Source: Verrucomicrobiota bacterium
GTDB taxonomy: Bacteria; Verrucomicrobiota; Verrucomicrobiia; Limisphaerales; UBA1096
Assembly: GCA_015658765.1 (NCBI GenBank)
Contig: DQOE01000013.1
Location: 1-8,123, forward strand
Reading direction: 5' to 3'
Length of the DNA: 8,123 bases
The position numbers and the translations under genes are program-made. The notes under the pieces are model-generated. The model was not told the origin of the DNA, did not search any database, and saw only the letters and a list, made by a program, of their open reading frames with translations. Positions within the stretch are counted from its first letter, which is position 1. Each line of letters opens with the position of its first letter. Shown here piece by piece: positions 1-5,911 of this stretch.

Positions 1-488
1 AAGGCCCATAACATGCCGGGGCGTTTCAGGTAGCGGTAGCCGCAAACGATTGCGCCGGCGGTGAAGCAGACCAACAGCATCTCGTGGATGAAGTAGCGGC
101 TGTAAAAAACCATGGCCGGCGACACGGCCATGAACAGCGCGGCAAAGACCGCCGCCACCCGCCCCAAGCCATCCCCAAGCGGCAGCAGCAACAAAACAAG
201 CAGCGTCCCAAAGACGACCGGCACAACCCGGAGGATCCCTTCCCGCAACTCGACAAAACTCCCGACGCCACCAAGCCAAGCCGGGATGAGTGTCAGGTAG
301 TTGAGCGTCGGGCCGTGGTACTCGTGCGGATCGTACTCGTAGCCCCTACCCTCGATCGTTTCGCCGAGCTTGACCGCGTTGACCGCCTCGTCGCCGTGCA
401 TGGGACGCTCCGCCAAATCCGGCAGACGAAACGCCGCCGCCGCCGCCGTGATGAGCAGGATGAGCAGGATGAAAATGGGGCGACTCAT
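1..488 (-). CDS. Agl23/TIGR03663-like membrane glycosyltransferase (GT-C type), N-terminal part
   Basis: Partial gene: 162 codons are visible and the reading frame stays open to the left edge. The start is the ATG at 488-486. The product begins with a hydrophobic helix (residues about 4-19, an Ala-rich end encoded by a GCG/GCC run). A loop with HGDEAVN (31-37) and YDPHEYHGPTLNYL (52-65) follows, then further hydrophobic segments (about 86-103, 109-124, 136-150) and SPAMVFYSRYFIHE (123-136). An acidic DE pair after the first helix is typical of GT-C enzymes that use polyprenyl-phosphate sugars, related to the PMT/ArnT group. The HGDEAVN...HGPTLNYL pattern is what I recall of the TIGR03663 (Agl23-like) family. 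It should sit in the cytoplasmic membrane and transfer sugar outside the cytoplasm; the substrate cannot be read. Most of the family's length (about 500 residues) lies outside the window. It follows the discoidin-like gene after a 109-bp gap, with no Shine-Dalgarno. Confidence 0.72.
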   Translation of the reverse strand, partial: MSRPIFILLILLITAAAAAFRLPDLAERPMHGDEAVNAVKLGETIEGRGYEYDPHEYHGPTLNYLTLIPAWLGGVGSFVELREGILRVVPVVFGTLLVLLLLPLGDGLGRVAAVFAALFMAVSPAMVFYSRYFIHEMLLVCFTAGAIVCGYRYLKRPGMLWA

Positions 489-597
489 TGGATTGACTGA
501 ACACACAGCAACCCCGCGACCCCACACAGGCTATTCGCCGGGCGTTACAGGGGACACCGCACGGCAGCCGAATTGAAACAGCGGGAACGCGACCGGC

Positions 598-1305
598 CTA
601 TTTGCCGTACACTTCCACCTCGATGTAGTGATTCAGGTCGCTCGCGTTGTTGCCGCCGCTGTAAAGGCGCACATAACGGCCGCGCACACCCTTCGTGTCG
701 AGTAGCCGTCCCTCGGAAGTCTCGACGTAATGGTTGTCCTTGCCGACACCCTGCTCGGCGGAGTTGTCGTGGTCGTTGTTGTAAACCGTGGTCGACTTCT
801 TGAACTCCGGATCGTTCGAGACCTGCACGATGACATCAAAATAAACCCGGGCCTGCTTGTGGTAATGCCAGAACAGCATTGCGTAAATGTCGTGCTCGGC
901 CTCGAGGTCGATGGTGATCTGCTGCGTGAACGGGCCAAGCTCCACGTAGCTGCCGTCCGCCGCCTCCCGGTCGCCGTCGGTGATCATTTTCAACTCGCCC
1001 ATGATCGGCTCCTCGTCGCTGCCGCTGATCTTCTTGCCCAGCGCGAGGTTCTTCACACCCTTCGGCGCAAAAAACGGCGGACGCGGCTTGCCGAGCGGCT
1101 TCTCGAGCTGCTTCACCCCCTTGATGTTCTGCGGCGTGCCGACAAACATCGGCTTGGGCAGCTTGAGCGGCAGCGCCGTCATGCCAGCCGGGGCCTTGAT
1201 TCCAGGTTTCCCCGCCGCGCTGGCTGCCGGAAGCAGACTCAGCAGAAGAAACAACACCAACGCGCAGCAAACCTGCGCCTTCAACTTCAAATCAGTTTTT
1301 ACCAT
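598..1305 (-). CDS. Secreted F5/8 type C (discoidin-like) domain protein
   Basis: 235 residues. A signal peptide (basic KTDLKLK, then hydrophobic 11-28, cleavage near ASA-A at 30-31) is followed by a Lys/Pro-rich linker (about 33-84). A galactose-binding-like beta-sandwich domain fills the rest. KNLALGKKISGSDEEP (85-100), ITDGDREAADGSYVELG (108-124) and the closing RGRYVRLYSGG...YIEVEVYG (209-234) are the usual start, metal/ligand loop and end of F5/8 type C domains. A central WHYHKQARVYFDVIVQVSND (146-165) and NNDHDNSAE (176-184) look like family-specific signatures. From memory, near-identical blocks occur in planctomycete and verrucomicrobial secreted proteins; this is unverified. The likely role is binding carbohydrate or another surface ligand outside the cell. 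No catalytic domain is present. The start ATG (1305-1303) follows an A-rich stretch without a Shine-Dalgarno. The 56 bp before it (1306-1361) are AT-richer and probably hold its promoter, but no clear -35/-10 pair was found. Confidence 0.85.
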   Translation of the reverse strand: MVKTDLKLKAQVCCALVLFLLLSLLPAASAAGKPGIKAPAGMTALPLKLPKPMFVGTPQNIKGVKQLEKPLGKPRPPFFAPKGVKNLALGKKISGSDEEPIMGELKMITDGDREAADGSYVELGPFTQQITIDLEAEHDIYAMLFWHYHKQARVYFDVIVQVSNDPEFKKSTTVYNNDHDNSAEQGVGKDNHYVETSEGRLLDTKGVRGRYVRLYSGGNNASDLNHYIEVEVYGK

Positions 1306-1361
1306 TTTTGGTTTTTTTAATGATCACAATCCCGCAAATAGATACGCGGCTCGGGGCATTT

Positions 1362-1994
1362 TCATTCAGTACTTGCTTCACTGTCAAGCTCCGAGCGGCG
1401 GAAACGGTTTCCACGTGAGCCGTGAGCCGTTGTCGGACAGTGATCCTGTAAATCCGTGAAATCCGTTTCCTGTTTTTTCTCTGCGTCTTTTTCGCTTACC
1501 CCGCTTTTACCGCCTTGACTGCGGAAGAACTCAGCCATGTCCGCCGCGCCGAGCTGGACGGCCCAGTCCAGCGGGGTTTGGCCGTTCTCAAGTTTCGCGT
1601 TCACCGCCGCCCCGTTGGCGATCAGCAACCCGGCGATCTCCCGGTGCCCCCAGTACACCGTCGAATGCAGCGGCGTCTCCCCACGGCGGTTGGCCGCGTT
1701 GACATCGGCCCCGGTACCGATGAGCAGCCGGGCGATTGCTGTGTGCCCGTGGAACGCCGCCTGGTGCAGTGCGGTCAACCCGGTGATGCCGCCCCGGGCG
1801 TTCACATCCGTCCCGGCGGCCAAGTGCCGCCGGACAACCTCGACTCGCCCCAGCTCGGCAGCATCCCAAATCGCAAGCGATGGCGGAGGTGGCACGGTGG
1901 CACAACCGGCGAGCCAAGCGGCGGCGAGCAGCGTTGGAGGAATCAGTTTCACAAAAACATCGTGTCGCTTGGCCAAGCGCTTGGCGGCGGTCAT
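1362..1994 (-). CDS. Ankyrin-repeat lipoprotein
   Basis: 210 residues from the ATG at 1994-1992. That ATG overlaps the TGA of the DUF4396 gene as ATGA, implying translational coupling, so I prefer it to the in-frame ATG at 2009. A GTG at 1952 (MKLIPPTLLAAAWLAGC) would give a tidier signal peptide and is a real alternative. The lipobox is LAGC with Cys31, so the product is predicted to be a lipoprotein in the periplasm or outer membrane. About four ankyrin repeats follow: residues 42-70, 71-104 (TGLTALHQAAFHGH...GADVNAANRR), 105-137 (GETPLHSTVYWGH...GAAVNAKLEN) and 138-163 (GQTPLDWAVQLGA). These form a protein-binding scaffold; the partner is unknown. The last ~45 residues do not look like ankyrin or a folded domain. 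They read into a dispersed repeat (nt 1443-1488) that supplies the EKKQETDFTDLQ stretch. A copy of the CTTGGCCAAG palindrome encodes RLAK near the N-terminus. Confidence 0.82.
   Translation of the reverse strand: MTAAKRLAKRHDVFVKLIPPTLLAAAWLAGCATVPPPPSLAIWDAAELGRVEVVRRHLAAGTDVNARGGITGLTALHQAAFHGHTAIARLLIGTGADVNAANRRGETPLHSTVYWGHREIAGLLIANGAAVNAKLENGQTPLDWAVQLGAADMAEFFRSQGGKSGVSEKDAEKKQETDFTDLQDHCPTTAHGSRGNRFRRSELDSEASTE
1443..1488. repeat. Dispersed mini-repeat forming the ankyrin gene 3' tail
   Basis: The plus strand reads ATCCTGTAAATCCGTGAAAT, then CCGTTTCCTGTTTTTTCTCTGCGTC. It shares the exact 9-mers CTGTTTTTT and CTCTGCGTC with the intergenic cluster at 3651-3743, and ATCCTGT with the hflX 3' end. 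On the minus strand it is translated as the EKKQETDFTDLQ-like stretch of the ankyrin lipoprotein, beyond the last ankyrin repeat. Confidence 0.7.
1966..1979. repeat. 14-bp palindrome CGCTTGGCCAAGCG at the ankyrin gene 5' end
   Basis: Perfect extended copy (core 1968-1977). It is read on the minus strand as CGC TTG GCC AAG CGA (Arg-Leu-Ala-Lys-Arg) in the n-region of the signal peptide. If translation instead starts at the GTG at 1952, this copy is in the leader, 13 nt before the start. Confidence 0.9.
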
Positions 1995-2428
1995 TCGGCG
2001 TGGCAGCAAGACTTGCCGTGCTTGGCCAAGCGCCAGTAATTATACGGCCAAGGCGCGAGAAAACCGGCCAGCCACATGAACGGCAGCACCCAAAGCGTCA
2101 ACCGCGCGCCGCCGGCTAAAAAGTAATCCACCACGTTCATCGCCGCCTCCATGCCCAGCATGCTGATCATGCTCATGCCCAGCGCGGTGCGGAGCGCCTT
2201 GGCCAGGCCCAACTGTTTGAACAGCAAAATCGTCTCCAGCAAAACGCTTGTCCCGATCCCCGCCGTCATGGCCAGCGCCATCACCAGCATCGGCCGGCTC
2301 GCGGCCACCTCCGGCGCGCCAAACTGAAAACCGGCGATCACCCCCATGTCGCCGATGCTGCAGCCGATCAGGCACCAAAGCGTGTTGATGGCCGAGCGAC
2401 GCCAAATCTGCCCGTCTGTCCACTTCAT
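1991..2428 (-). CDS. DUF4396 integral membrane protein
   Basis: 145 residues with about four hydrophobic segments (about 15-33, 46-69, 82-103, 108-126). Diagnostic blocks that I recall from DUF4396 are NTLWCLIGCSIGDMGVIAGF (15-34), MALAMTAGIGTSVLLET (50-66), TALGMSMISMLGMEAAMN (81-98) and LAPWPYNYWRLAKHGK (124-139). The family has no established biochemical function. Features suggestive of metal contact are Cys19 and Cys23 in the first helix, five Met (85, 87, 90, 93, 97) along the third, and a CCH near the C-terminus (141-143). A metal role is inference. It starts at the ATG 2428-2426, only 2 bp after the TAA of the UreF-like gene, and its TGA overlaps the ankyrin gene's ATG. The three genes therefore very likely form one transcript. 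A copy of the CTTGGCCAAG palindrome encodes RLAK near its C-terminus. Confidence 0.8.
   Translation of the reverse strand: MKWTDGQIWRRSAINTLWCLIGCSIGDMGVIAGFQFGAPEVAASRPMLVMALAMTAGIGTSVLLETILLFKQLGLAKALRTALGMSMISMLGMEAAMNVVDYFLAGGARLTLWVLPFMWLAGFLAPWPYNYWRLAKHGKSCCHAE
2020..2031. repeat. 12-bp palindrome GCTTGGCCAAGC at the DUF4396 gene 3' end
   Basis: Core 2021-2030, read on the minus strand as Arg-Leu-Ala-Lys in the C-terminal tail of the DUF4396 protein. It lies 25 bp upstream of the coupled ankyrin gene ATG and only 40 bp from the copy at 1966-1979. Confidence 0.9.
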
Positions 2429-2430
2429 GA

Positions 2431-3021
2431 TTAACTGACAGCGGCAAGGCGTGCGCCCTCTTCCCCCGACGACTGGGCGATGACCTCCTCGATCCAGCCG
2501 GGCAAACGGTCGATGGTTTCACCGAGCAACGCGCTGCACTCCTCATCCGGCAAGGCGCAGCTGTTCTGGACGCCGTTGACAAAGCCGCTCCAGATTTGCC
2601 TGCCGAACTGCAGCAAGCCCTCCCGAACCGGCACCGAGTGGATCGACAGAAACATGCCAAACACAATCGGGTTCCATCCCCTCGCCTCGCCGGCCACCAC
2701 GCATTTGCGGAATCGCTGCATCATGCGCTGATCGTACATCGGCTTGAGTAGACGCAACTGCTCGCGCCCGACCGACAGGCTCGCCCGGGCAAACGGCATC
2801 AGCGAAACGTTGGCCGACAACTCGGCGTCCAGTTCCAGCAGCTCCCGAAACTGTCCACGGTTGGCAAACCAATACGCCGACTGCACCGCCGGCAACTCGA
2901 TCGGCCGCAGGATGTCCCGCTCGTACCGTTCAAGAAACAATCGCAGCCCGCACAGATCGCTCACCGTCTCGATGTCGAACGGCTGCGGGTTTGTCTCGTT
3001 GTTGGATGGCGTGTCGCTCAT
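2431..3021 (-). CDS. UreF-like protein (urease accessory family), without neighbouring urease genes
   Basis: 196 residues, soluble and mostly helical, with no signal peptide. The pattern resembles UreF from its first third onward: [24 protein letters not shown] (an early helix), [20 protein letters not shown] and [10 protein letters not shown] (the conserved R-A-S...G..LL region, about 62-92). [23 protein letters not shown] then matches the UreF hPIVFGl.....glp.eeal block. UreF is a scaffold that couples the GTPase UreG to urease during nickel insertion. The usual N-terminal block of UreF (LQ..DS.LPIGGF.HS.GLE) is not recognisable: a short polar leader (1-19) stands in its place. An in-frame TGA two codons before the ATG rules out an upstream extension. 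It is also shorter than typical UreF (about 225). No ureABC, ureG or ureD genes are in the window. It probably serves another metalloprotein, or is a diverged paralogue. The family call rests on pattern memory only. Confidence 0.6.
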   Translation of the reverse strand: MSDTPSNNETNPQPFDIETVSDLCGLRLFLERYERDILRPIELPAVQSAYWFANRGQFRELLELDAELSANVSLMPFARASLSVGREQLRLLKPMYDQRMMQRFRKCVVAGEARGWNPIVFGMFLSIHSVPVREGLLQFGRQIWSGFVNGVQNSCALPDEECSALLGETIDRLPGWIEEVIAQSSGEEGARLAAVS

Positions 3022-3175
3022 CAGTCAAGCCACGCTACGACGAACCATTCCGGCGTCGCGAGAGAAAAAGTTTTGGCCGCCGAACGCTTTGTGCTTGCCT
3101 TCCGCGCAATCATCCGCTTGGCCAAGCGGAACCCCCTCGCCCCGTCACGGTCAATTGGATAGTCTCCCGCCAGTC
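3022..3175. promoter_or_regulatory. Divergent intergenic region between the UreF-like gene and dtd
   Basis: 154 bp separate two divergently transcribed genes, so promoters for both should lie here. The region is marked by the longest palindrome copy (3113-3130), 45 nt before the dtd start codon and 91 nt from the UreF-like start. I could not identify a convincing -35/-10 pair on either strand, and neither start codon has a Shine-Dalgarno sequence. That it is a promoter region is inferred from gene layout, not from motifs. Confidence 0.45.
3113..3130. repeat. 18-bp perfect palindrome TCCGCTTGGCCAAGCGGA (CTTGGCCAAG family)
   Basis: This is the longest perfect copy of the iterated CTTGGCCAAG palindrome (core 3117-3126). 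It lies in the divergent intergenic region. It can form a 7-bp stem with a GGCC loop if single-stranded. Its position between two divergent genes would suit an operator, but the same core also occurs inside coding sequences, so a purely regulatory role is uncertain. Confidence 0.9.
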
Positions 3176-3628
3176 ATGCGGGCAGTCATCCAGCGGGCGG
3201 GCGAGGCATCCGTCACCATCGGTGGCCAGGTGCGCGGCAGTATCGGCCTTGGCTTCGTCGTGCTGCTTGGCATCGAGGACGCCGACACCGCCGCCGACAT
3301 CGAGTGGCTCTGCGGCAAGATCGCCCGGTTGCGCGTCTTCAACGACGACGACGGACTGATGAACAACTCCCTCGCCGATGTTGGCGGCGGCGTGCTGGTC
3401 ATCAGCCAGTTCACCCTTCACGCCAGCACAAAAAAAGGCAACCGCCCCTCCTTCACCCGCGCCGCCAAGCCGGAGGTCGCCATCCCGTTGTACGAACAAT
3501 TCATCGCCACGCTGGAAAGCGAACTTGGCCAAGCGGTGCAGGTCGGCGAGTTCGGCGCGGACATGAAAGTCGCCCTCATCAACGACGGCCCCGTCACCCT
3601 CACCATCGACACCAAAAACCGCGAGTGA
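3176..3628 (+). CDS. dtd: D-aminoacyl-tRNA deacylase
   Basis: 150 residues, the normal length for this family. The enzyme hydrolyses D-aminoacyl-tRNAs (and glycyl-tRNA-Ala), keeping D-amino acids out of translation in the cytoplasm. The N-terminus [17 protein letters not shown] is typical, which fixes the ATG at 3176 despite a longer open frame upstream that is only the antisense of the UreF-like gene. Other family blocks are [39 protein letters not shown] (the SQFTL motif, about 81-86), [26 protein letters not shown] and the C-terminal NDGPVT motif, whose Gly-cisPro pair gives chiral selectivity across the dimer. No Shine-Dalgarno precedes the start. It is divergent from the UreF-like gene and followed after 184 bp by the esterase gene. 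A CTTGGCCAAG core lies inside the gene (3524-3533, encoding LGQ). Confidence 0.97.
   Translation: MRAVIQRAGEASVTIGGQVRGSIGLGFVVLLGIEDADTAADIEWLCGKIARLRVFNDDDGLMNNSLADVGGGVLVISQFTLHASTKKGNRPSFTRAAKPEVAIPLYEQFIATLESELGQAVQVGEFGADMKVALINDGPVTLTIDTKNRE
3524..3533. repeat. CTTGGCCAAG palindrome inside dtd
   Basis: 10-bp core followed by CGG. It is read in dtd as Leu-Gly-Gln near residues 117-119, upstream of the conserved FGADMKV block. Only the right-hand CG flank matches the extended consensus. Confidence 0.9.
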
Positions 3629-3650
3629 GCGTTTCTTTTTAGCGTTGATT

Positions 3651-3743
3651 GGCGTCCATTCGTGGTTCTGTTTTTTATCCGCAGATTTCGCGGATACGCG
3701 CAGATTTTTTCATCTGCGAAACTCTGCGTCATCTGCGGATAAC
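3651..3743. repeat. Intergenic mini-repeat cluster with nested inverted repeats
   Basis: This AT-richer stretch between dtd and the esterase gene is built from short phrases. The outer arms are a perfect 12-bp inverted repeat, TTATCCGCAGAT (3675-3686) and ATCTGCGGATAA (3731-3742). Inside is a 7-bp stem CGCAGAT/ATCTGCG (3699-3705, 3712-3718) with a 6-nt T-rich loop. A competing hairpin pairs ATCCGC (3677-3682) with GCGGAT (3690-3695). The phrases CTGTTTTTT (3668-3676) and CTCTGCGTC (3722-3730) also occur at 1470-1478 and 1479-1487 in the ankyrin gene tail. It could act as a terminator or processing site for dtd mRNA, but there is no classic stem plus T-tail. Confidence 0.8.
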
Positions 3744-3745
3744 TT

Positions 3746-3759
3746 CGCTTGGCCAAGCG
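3746..3759. repeat. 14-bp palindrome CGCTTGGCCAAGCG upstream of the esterase gene
   Basis: Perfect copy of the extended consensus. It starts three bases after the right arm of the nested inverted repeat and lies 53 nt before the esterase ATG. Downstream comes a pyrimidine-rich CTTTTCTCTTT, so the palindrome plus this tract could also work as a weak terminator. Confidence 0.9.
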
Positions 3760-3812
3760 CGGGCTTTTCTCTTTGAGTGACAGGCTGTAGTTTCCCGGCG
3801 CGTTCGATTCTC

Positions 3813-4688
3813 ATGAAAACTCTTACGACTTCGATTGTGGCGCTGGCGTTGGTTGCCGGTGCGTTCGCCCAGGGCAAGGAACAGCCGCTTTGGCCAAATG
3901 GCACGCCCGGTGCCAAGGGCGACTCACCCCGCGACATCCCGACGCTGACGCCGTTCCTTGCCCCGGCCGGCAATAACTCCGGCTCGGCGATTGTCATCTG
4001 CCCCGGCGGCGGTTACGGCGGCCTGGCCGCGCACGAGGGCGCGACTTACGCGCAGTTCCTCCAACAGCACGGCGTCAGCGGGTTCGTACTCAAGTACCGG
4101 CTTGGCTCGGCCGGTTACCGGCACCCGGTCATGCTGGGCGACGCGGCGCGCGCGCTGCGAACCGTCCGCGCCAATGCGAAGCGCTGGAACATCGACCCGG
4201 ACAAGATCGGCATCATGGGTTCCTCCGCCGGCGGACATCTGGCCTCGACGCTCTTGACGCATTACAACGACGCCGACCCGCAGGCCGCCGACCCGATCGA
4301 CCGCGTCAGTTCGCGGCCAAGCTTGGGCATCCTCTGTTATCCGGTGATCTCGATGGGCGAGTTCACGCACCGCGGCTCCAAGCGCAATCTGCTCGGCGAC
4401 AAACCGGCGGCGGAACTGGTCAAGCTGCTCTCGAACGAACTGCAGGTCACGCCCGACACGCCGCCGACGTTCCTGTGGCACACGGCCGAGGACAAGGGGG
4501 TTCCGGTGGAGAACAGCCTGCAATTTGCGGCCGCACTGCGCAAAGCCGGCGTGCCGTTCGCGCTGCATGTTTATCAAAAGGGCCGCCACGGGCTTGGCCT
4601 CGCCGACAAGCCGCCGTTCAAAAACACCCATCCGTGGGCCGGCGACCTGGTTTTCTGGCTGAAAGCGCAGGGGTTCATCGCCGAATAA
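3813..4688 (+). CDS. Secreted alpha/beta hydrolase (acetyl-xylan-esterase/BD-FAE-like)
   Basis: 291 residues. An ATG 12 codons upstream in frame (3777) is open, but the ATG at 3813 gives a textbook signal peptide (MKTLTTSIVALALVAGAFA, cut before Gln20), so I chose it. The mature protein begins GKEQPLWPNGTPGAKG, common in secreted bacterial esterases of this type. The oxyanion-hole segment is VICPGGGYGGLAAHEG (61-76). The nucleophile is Ser138 in GSSAG (136-140). The likely acid is Asp227 in HTAEDKGVP and the likely base His259 in GRHGLG. The complete triad predicts an active serine esterase. The family often deacetylates xylan or other plant and algal polysaccharides; the substrate here is inference. 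The enzyme would be periplasmic or exported. There is no Shine-Dalgarno. The stop TAA is followed after 3 nt by a 16-bp palindrome, then by the MoeB-type gene in the same direction. Confidence 0.88.
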   Translation: MKTLTTSIVALALVAGAFAQGKEQPLWPNGTPGAKGDSPRDIPTLTPFLAPAGNNSGSAIVICPGGGYGGLAAHEGATYAQFLQQHGVSGFVLKYRLGSAGYRHPVMLGDAARALRTVRANAKRWNIDPDKIGIMGSSAGGHLASTLLTHYNDADPQAADPIDRVSSRPSLGILCYPVISMGEFTHRGSKRNLLGDKPAAELVKLLSNELQVTPDTPPTFLWHTAEDKGVPVENSLQFAAALRKAGVPFALHVYQKGRHGLGLADKPPFKNTHPWAGDLVFWLKAQGFIAE

Positions 4689-4691
4689 TCC

Positions 4692-4707
4692 GCGCTTGGC
4701 CAAGCGC
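4692..4707. repeat. 16-bp palindrome GCGCTTGGCCAAGCGC between the esterase and moeB
   Basis: Perfect palindrome in the 51-bp gap, 3 nt after the esterase stop and 32 nt before the moeB start. As RNA it can form a 6-bp stem with a GGCC loop followed by TTTGCCTT, a weak terminator-like arrangement. It equally fits an operator position for moeB. The core is 4695-4704. Confidence 0.9.
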
Positions 4708-4739
4708 TTTGCCTTGCTGTACGCTGCGCGCCCCTGAAA

Positions 4740-5888
4740 ATGGAATTAAGCAACGACGAAATCAGGCGCTACTCCCGCCACCTCATCCTCCCGGAAGTCG
4801 GGATGGCCGGCCAAAAGAAACTCAAGGGCGCGAGCGTGCTGTGCATCGGCACCGGTGGGCTGGGCTCGCCGATCAGCATGTACCTCGCCGCCGCCGGCAT
4901 CGGCCGGATCGGCTTGGTGGACTTCGACGTGGTGGACTTCTCGAACTTGCAGCGGCAGATCGCCCACGGTACGGAGGATGTCGATCGCTCGAAAGTCGAT
5001 TCCGCCACGGAGACGATCAACAGCATCAACCCGAACGTGATCGTGGACAAACACGAGACGGCGTTCACCAGCGAGAACGCCATGGGCCTCGTCGCCGACT
5101 ACGACATCGTGGTCGATGGCACAGACAACTTCCCGACGCGCTACCTAACCAACGACGCCTGCGTGCTGCTCGGCAAGCCGAACGTGTACGGCTCGATCTT
5201 CCGGTTCGACGGCCAGGCGAGCGTGTTCGCGCCAGGCCTCGGTGGCCCGTGCTACCGCTGCCTCTACCCCGAGCCGCCACCGCCGGGCATGGTGCCCAGC
5301 TGCGCCGAGGGCGGCGTACTGGGTGTGCTGCCCGGAATCGTCGGCTGCATCCAGGCCACGGAGATCATCAAGCTTGCGTTGGGCGAGGGCGATTCGCTCG
5401 TCGGCCGACTGCTGATTTTCAATGCGCTCGAGATGAAGTTCCGCGAAGTCAAGCTGCGCCGCGATCCGAAGTGTCCGTTGTGCGGCGACAACCCGACCGT
5501 CAAGGAGTTGATCGACTACAACCAGTTCTGCGGCATCCCGGATCAACCGGAGGAGCCGGATGAAAACCCGGACGAGGTTGACGTGCAGGAAATGAAGCGC
5601 GCGCTCGACAACCCGGATCTCGGCATCGCCGTCGTCGATGTGCGCGAAGCGGACGAGTTCGAGATCGCCAAGGTCGAGGGCACGACGCTCGTGCCGCTCA
5701 GCCAGATCGAGCAGCGATTCACCGAGCTGGATGCCAACCAGACAATTTACCTGCACTGCAAAGCCGGGATGCGCTCGCTCAAGGCGCTTGGCTTCCTGCG
5801 CAAGCAGGGCTTCAAGTACCTCAAAAGCGTCAAGGGCGGCATCACCGCCTGGTCCGAGGAAATCGACCCGAACGTCCCGAAATATTGA
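4740..5888 (+). CDS. moeB: MoeB/MoeZ-type adenylyltransferase-sulfurtransferase (E1-like + rhodanese)
   Basis: 382 residues with two domains. The first (about 1-250) is a ThiF/MoeB E1-like fold: RYSRHLILPEVG at the N-terminus, nucleotide-binding GTGGLGSP (37-44), acidic DFD (61-63), Arg72 in NLQRQ, Lys85 and the DGTDN motif (126-130). Zinc ligands are CYRC (Cys171, Cys174) and CPLC (Cys245, Cys248), and there is a conserved Cys188 before GGVLGVLPG. A Glu/Asp/Pro-rich linker (about 268-282) leads to a rhodanese domain with VVDVREADEFE (298-308) and active-site loop CKAGMRS, nucleophile Cys340. Such proteins adenylate the C-terminal GG of small sulfur carriers (MoaD, ThiS, CysO) and then thiocarboxylate them, feeding molybdopterin, thiamine or cysteine synthesis. 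All key residues are present. No carrier gene is adjacent, so the partner is unknown. MoeZ is an equally fair name for the fused form. The start lacks a Shine-Dalgarno. The gene is convergent with hflX. Confidence 0.93.
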   Translation: MELSNDEIRRYSRHLILPEVGMAGQKKLKGASVLCIGTGGLGSPISMYLAAAGIGRIGLVDFDVVDFSNLQRQIAHGTEDVDRSKVDSATETINSINPNVIVDKHETAFTSENAMGLVADYDIVVDGTDNFPTRYLTNDACVLLGKPNVYGSIFRFDGQASVFAPGLGGPCYRCLYPEPPPPGMVPSCAEGGVLGVLPGIVGCIQATEIIKLALGEGDSLVGRLLIFNALEMKFREVKLRRDPKCPLCGDNPTVKELIDYNQFCGIPDQPEEPDENPDEVDVQEMKRALDNPDLGIAVVDVREADEFEIAKVEGTTLVPLSQIEQRFTELDANQTIYLHCKAGMRSLKALGFLRKQGFKYLKSVKGGITAWSEEIDPNVPKY

Positions 5889-5911
5889 AGTTCTCGGTGC
5901 TCGGTTTCCCA

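Noticed and set aside
431..449. CGC/GCC trinucleotide run as a possible phase-variable microsatellite
   Set aside because: The unit is a whole codon encoding an Ala run in a membrane helix, so length changes would not shift the frame; common in GC-rich genes.
84..500. 138-aa plus-strand open frame near the left end
   Set aside because: Highly charged Arg/Gln-rich shadow. The minus strand carries a coherent membrane glycosyltransferase N-terminus open to the edge.
2744..3175. Upstream in-frame extension of dtd
   Set aside because: It runs antisense through the UreF-like gene, and the Dtd family N-terminus begins exactly at the ATG at 3176.
3651..3743. CRISPR-like array
   Set aside because: The phrases are short, variable and partly inverted; there is no regular repeat-spacer spacing and no cas gene.
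3924..4703. 259-aa minus-strand open frame
   Set aside because: Antisense of the esterase, whose triad and signal peptide are clear; no recognisable protein features.
4475..5563. 362-aa plus-strand open frame across the esterase end and moeB
   Set aside because: Arg/Pro/Gly-rich shadow in another frame of two well-supported genes, a common GC-rich artefact.
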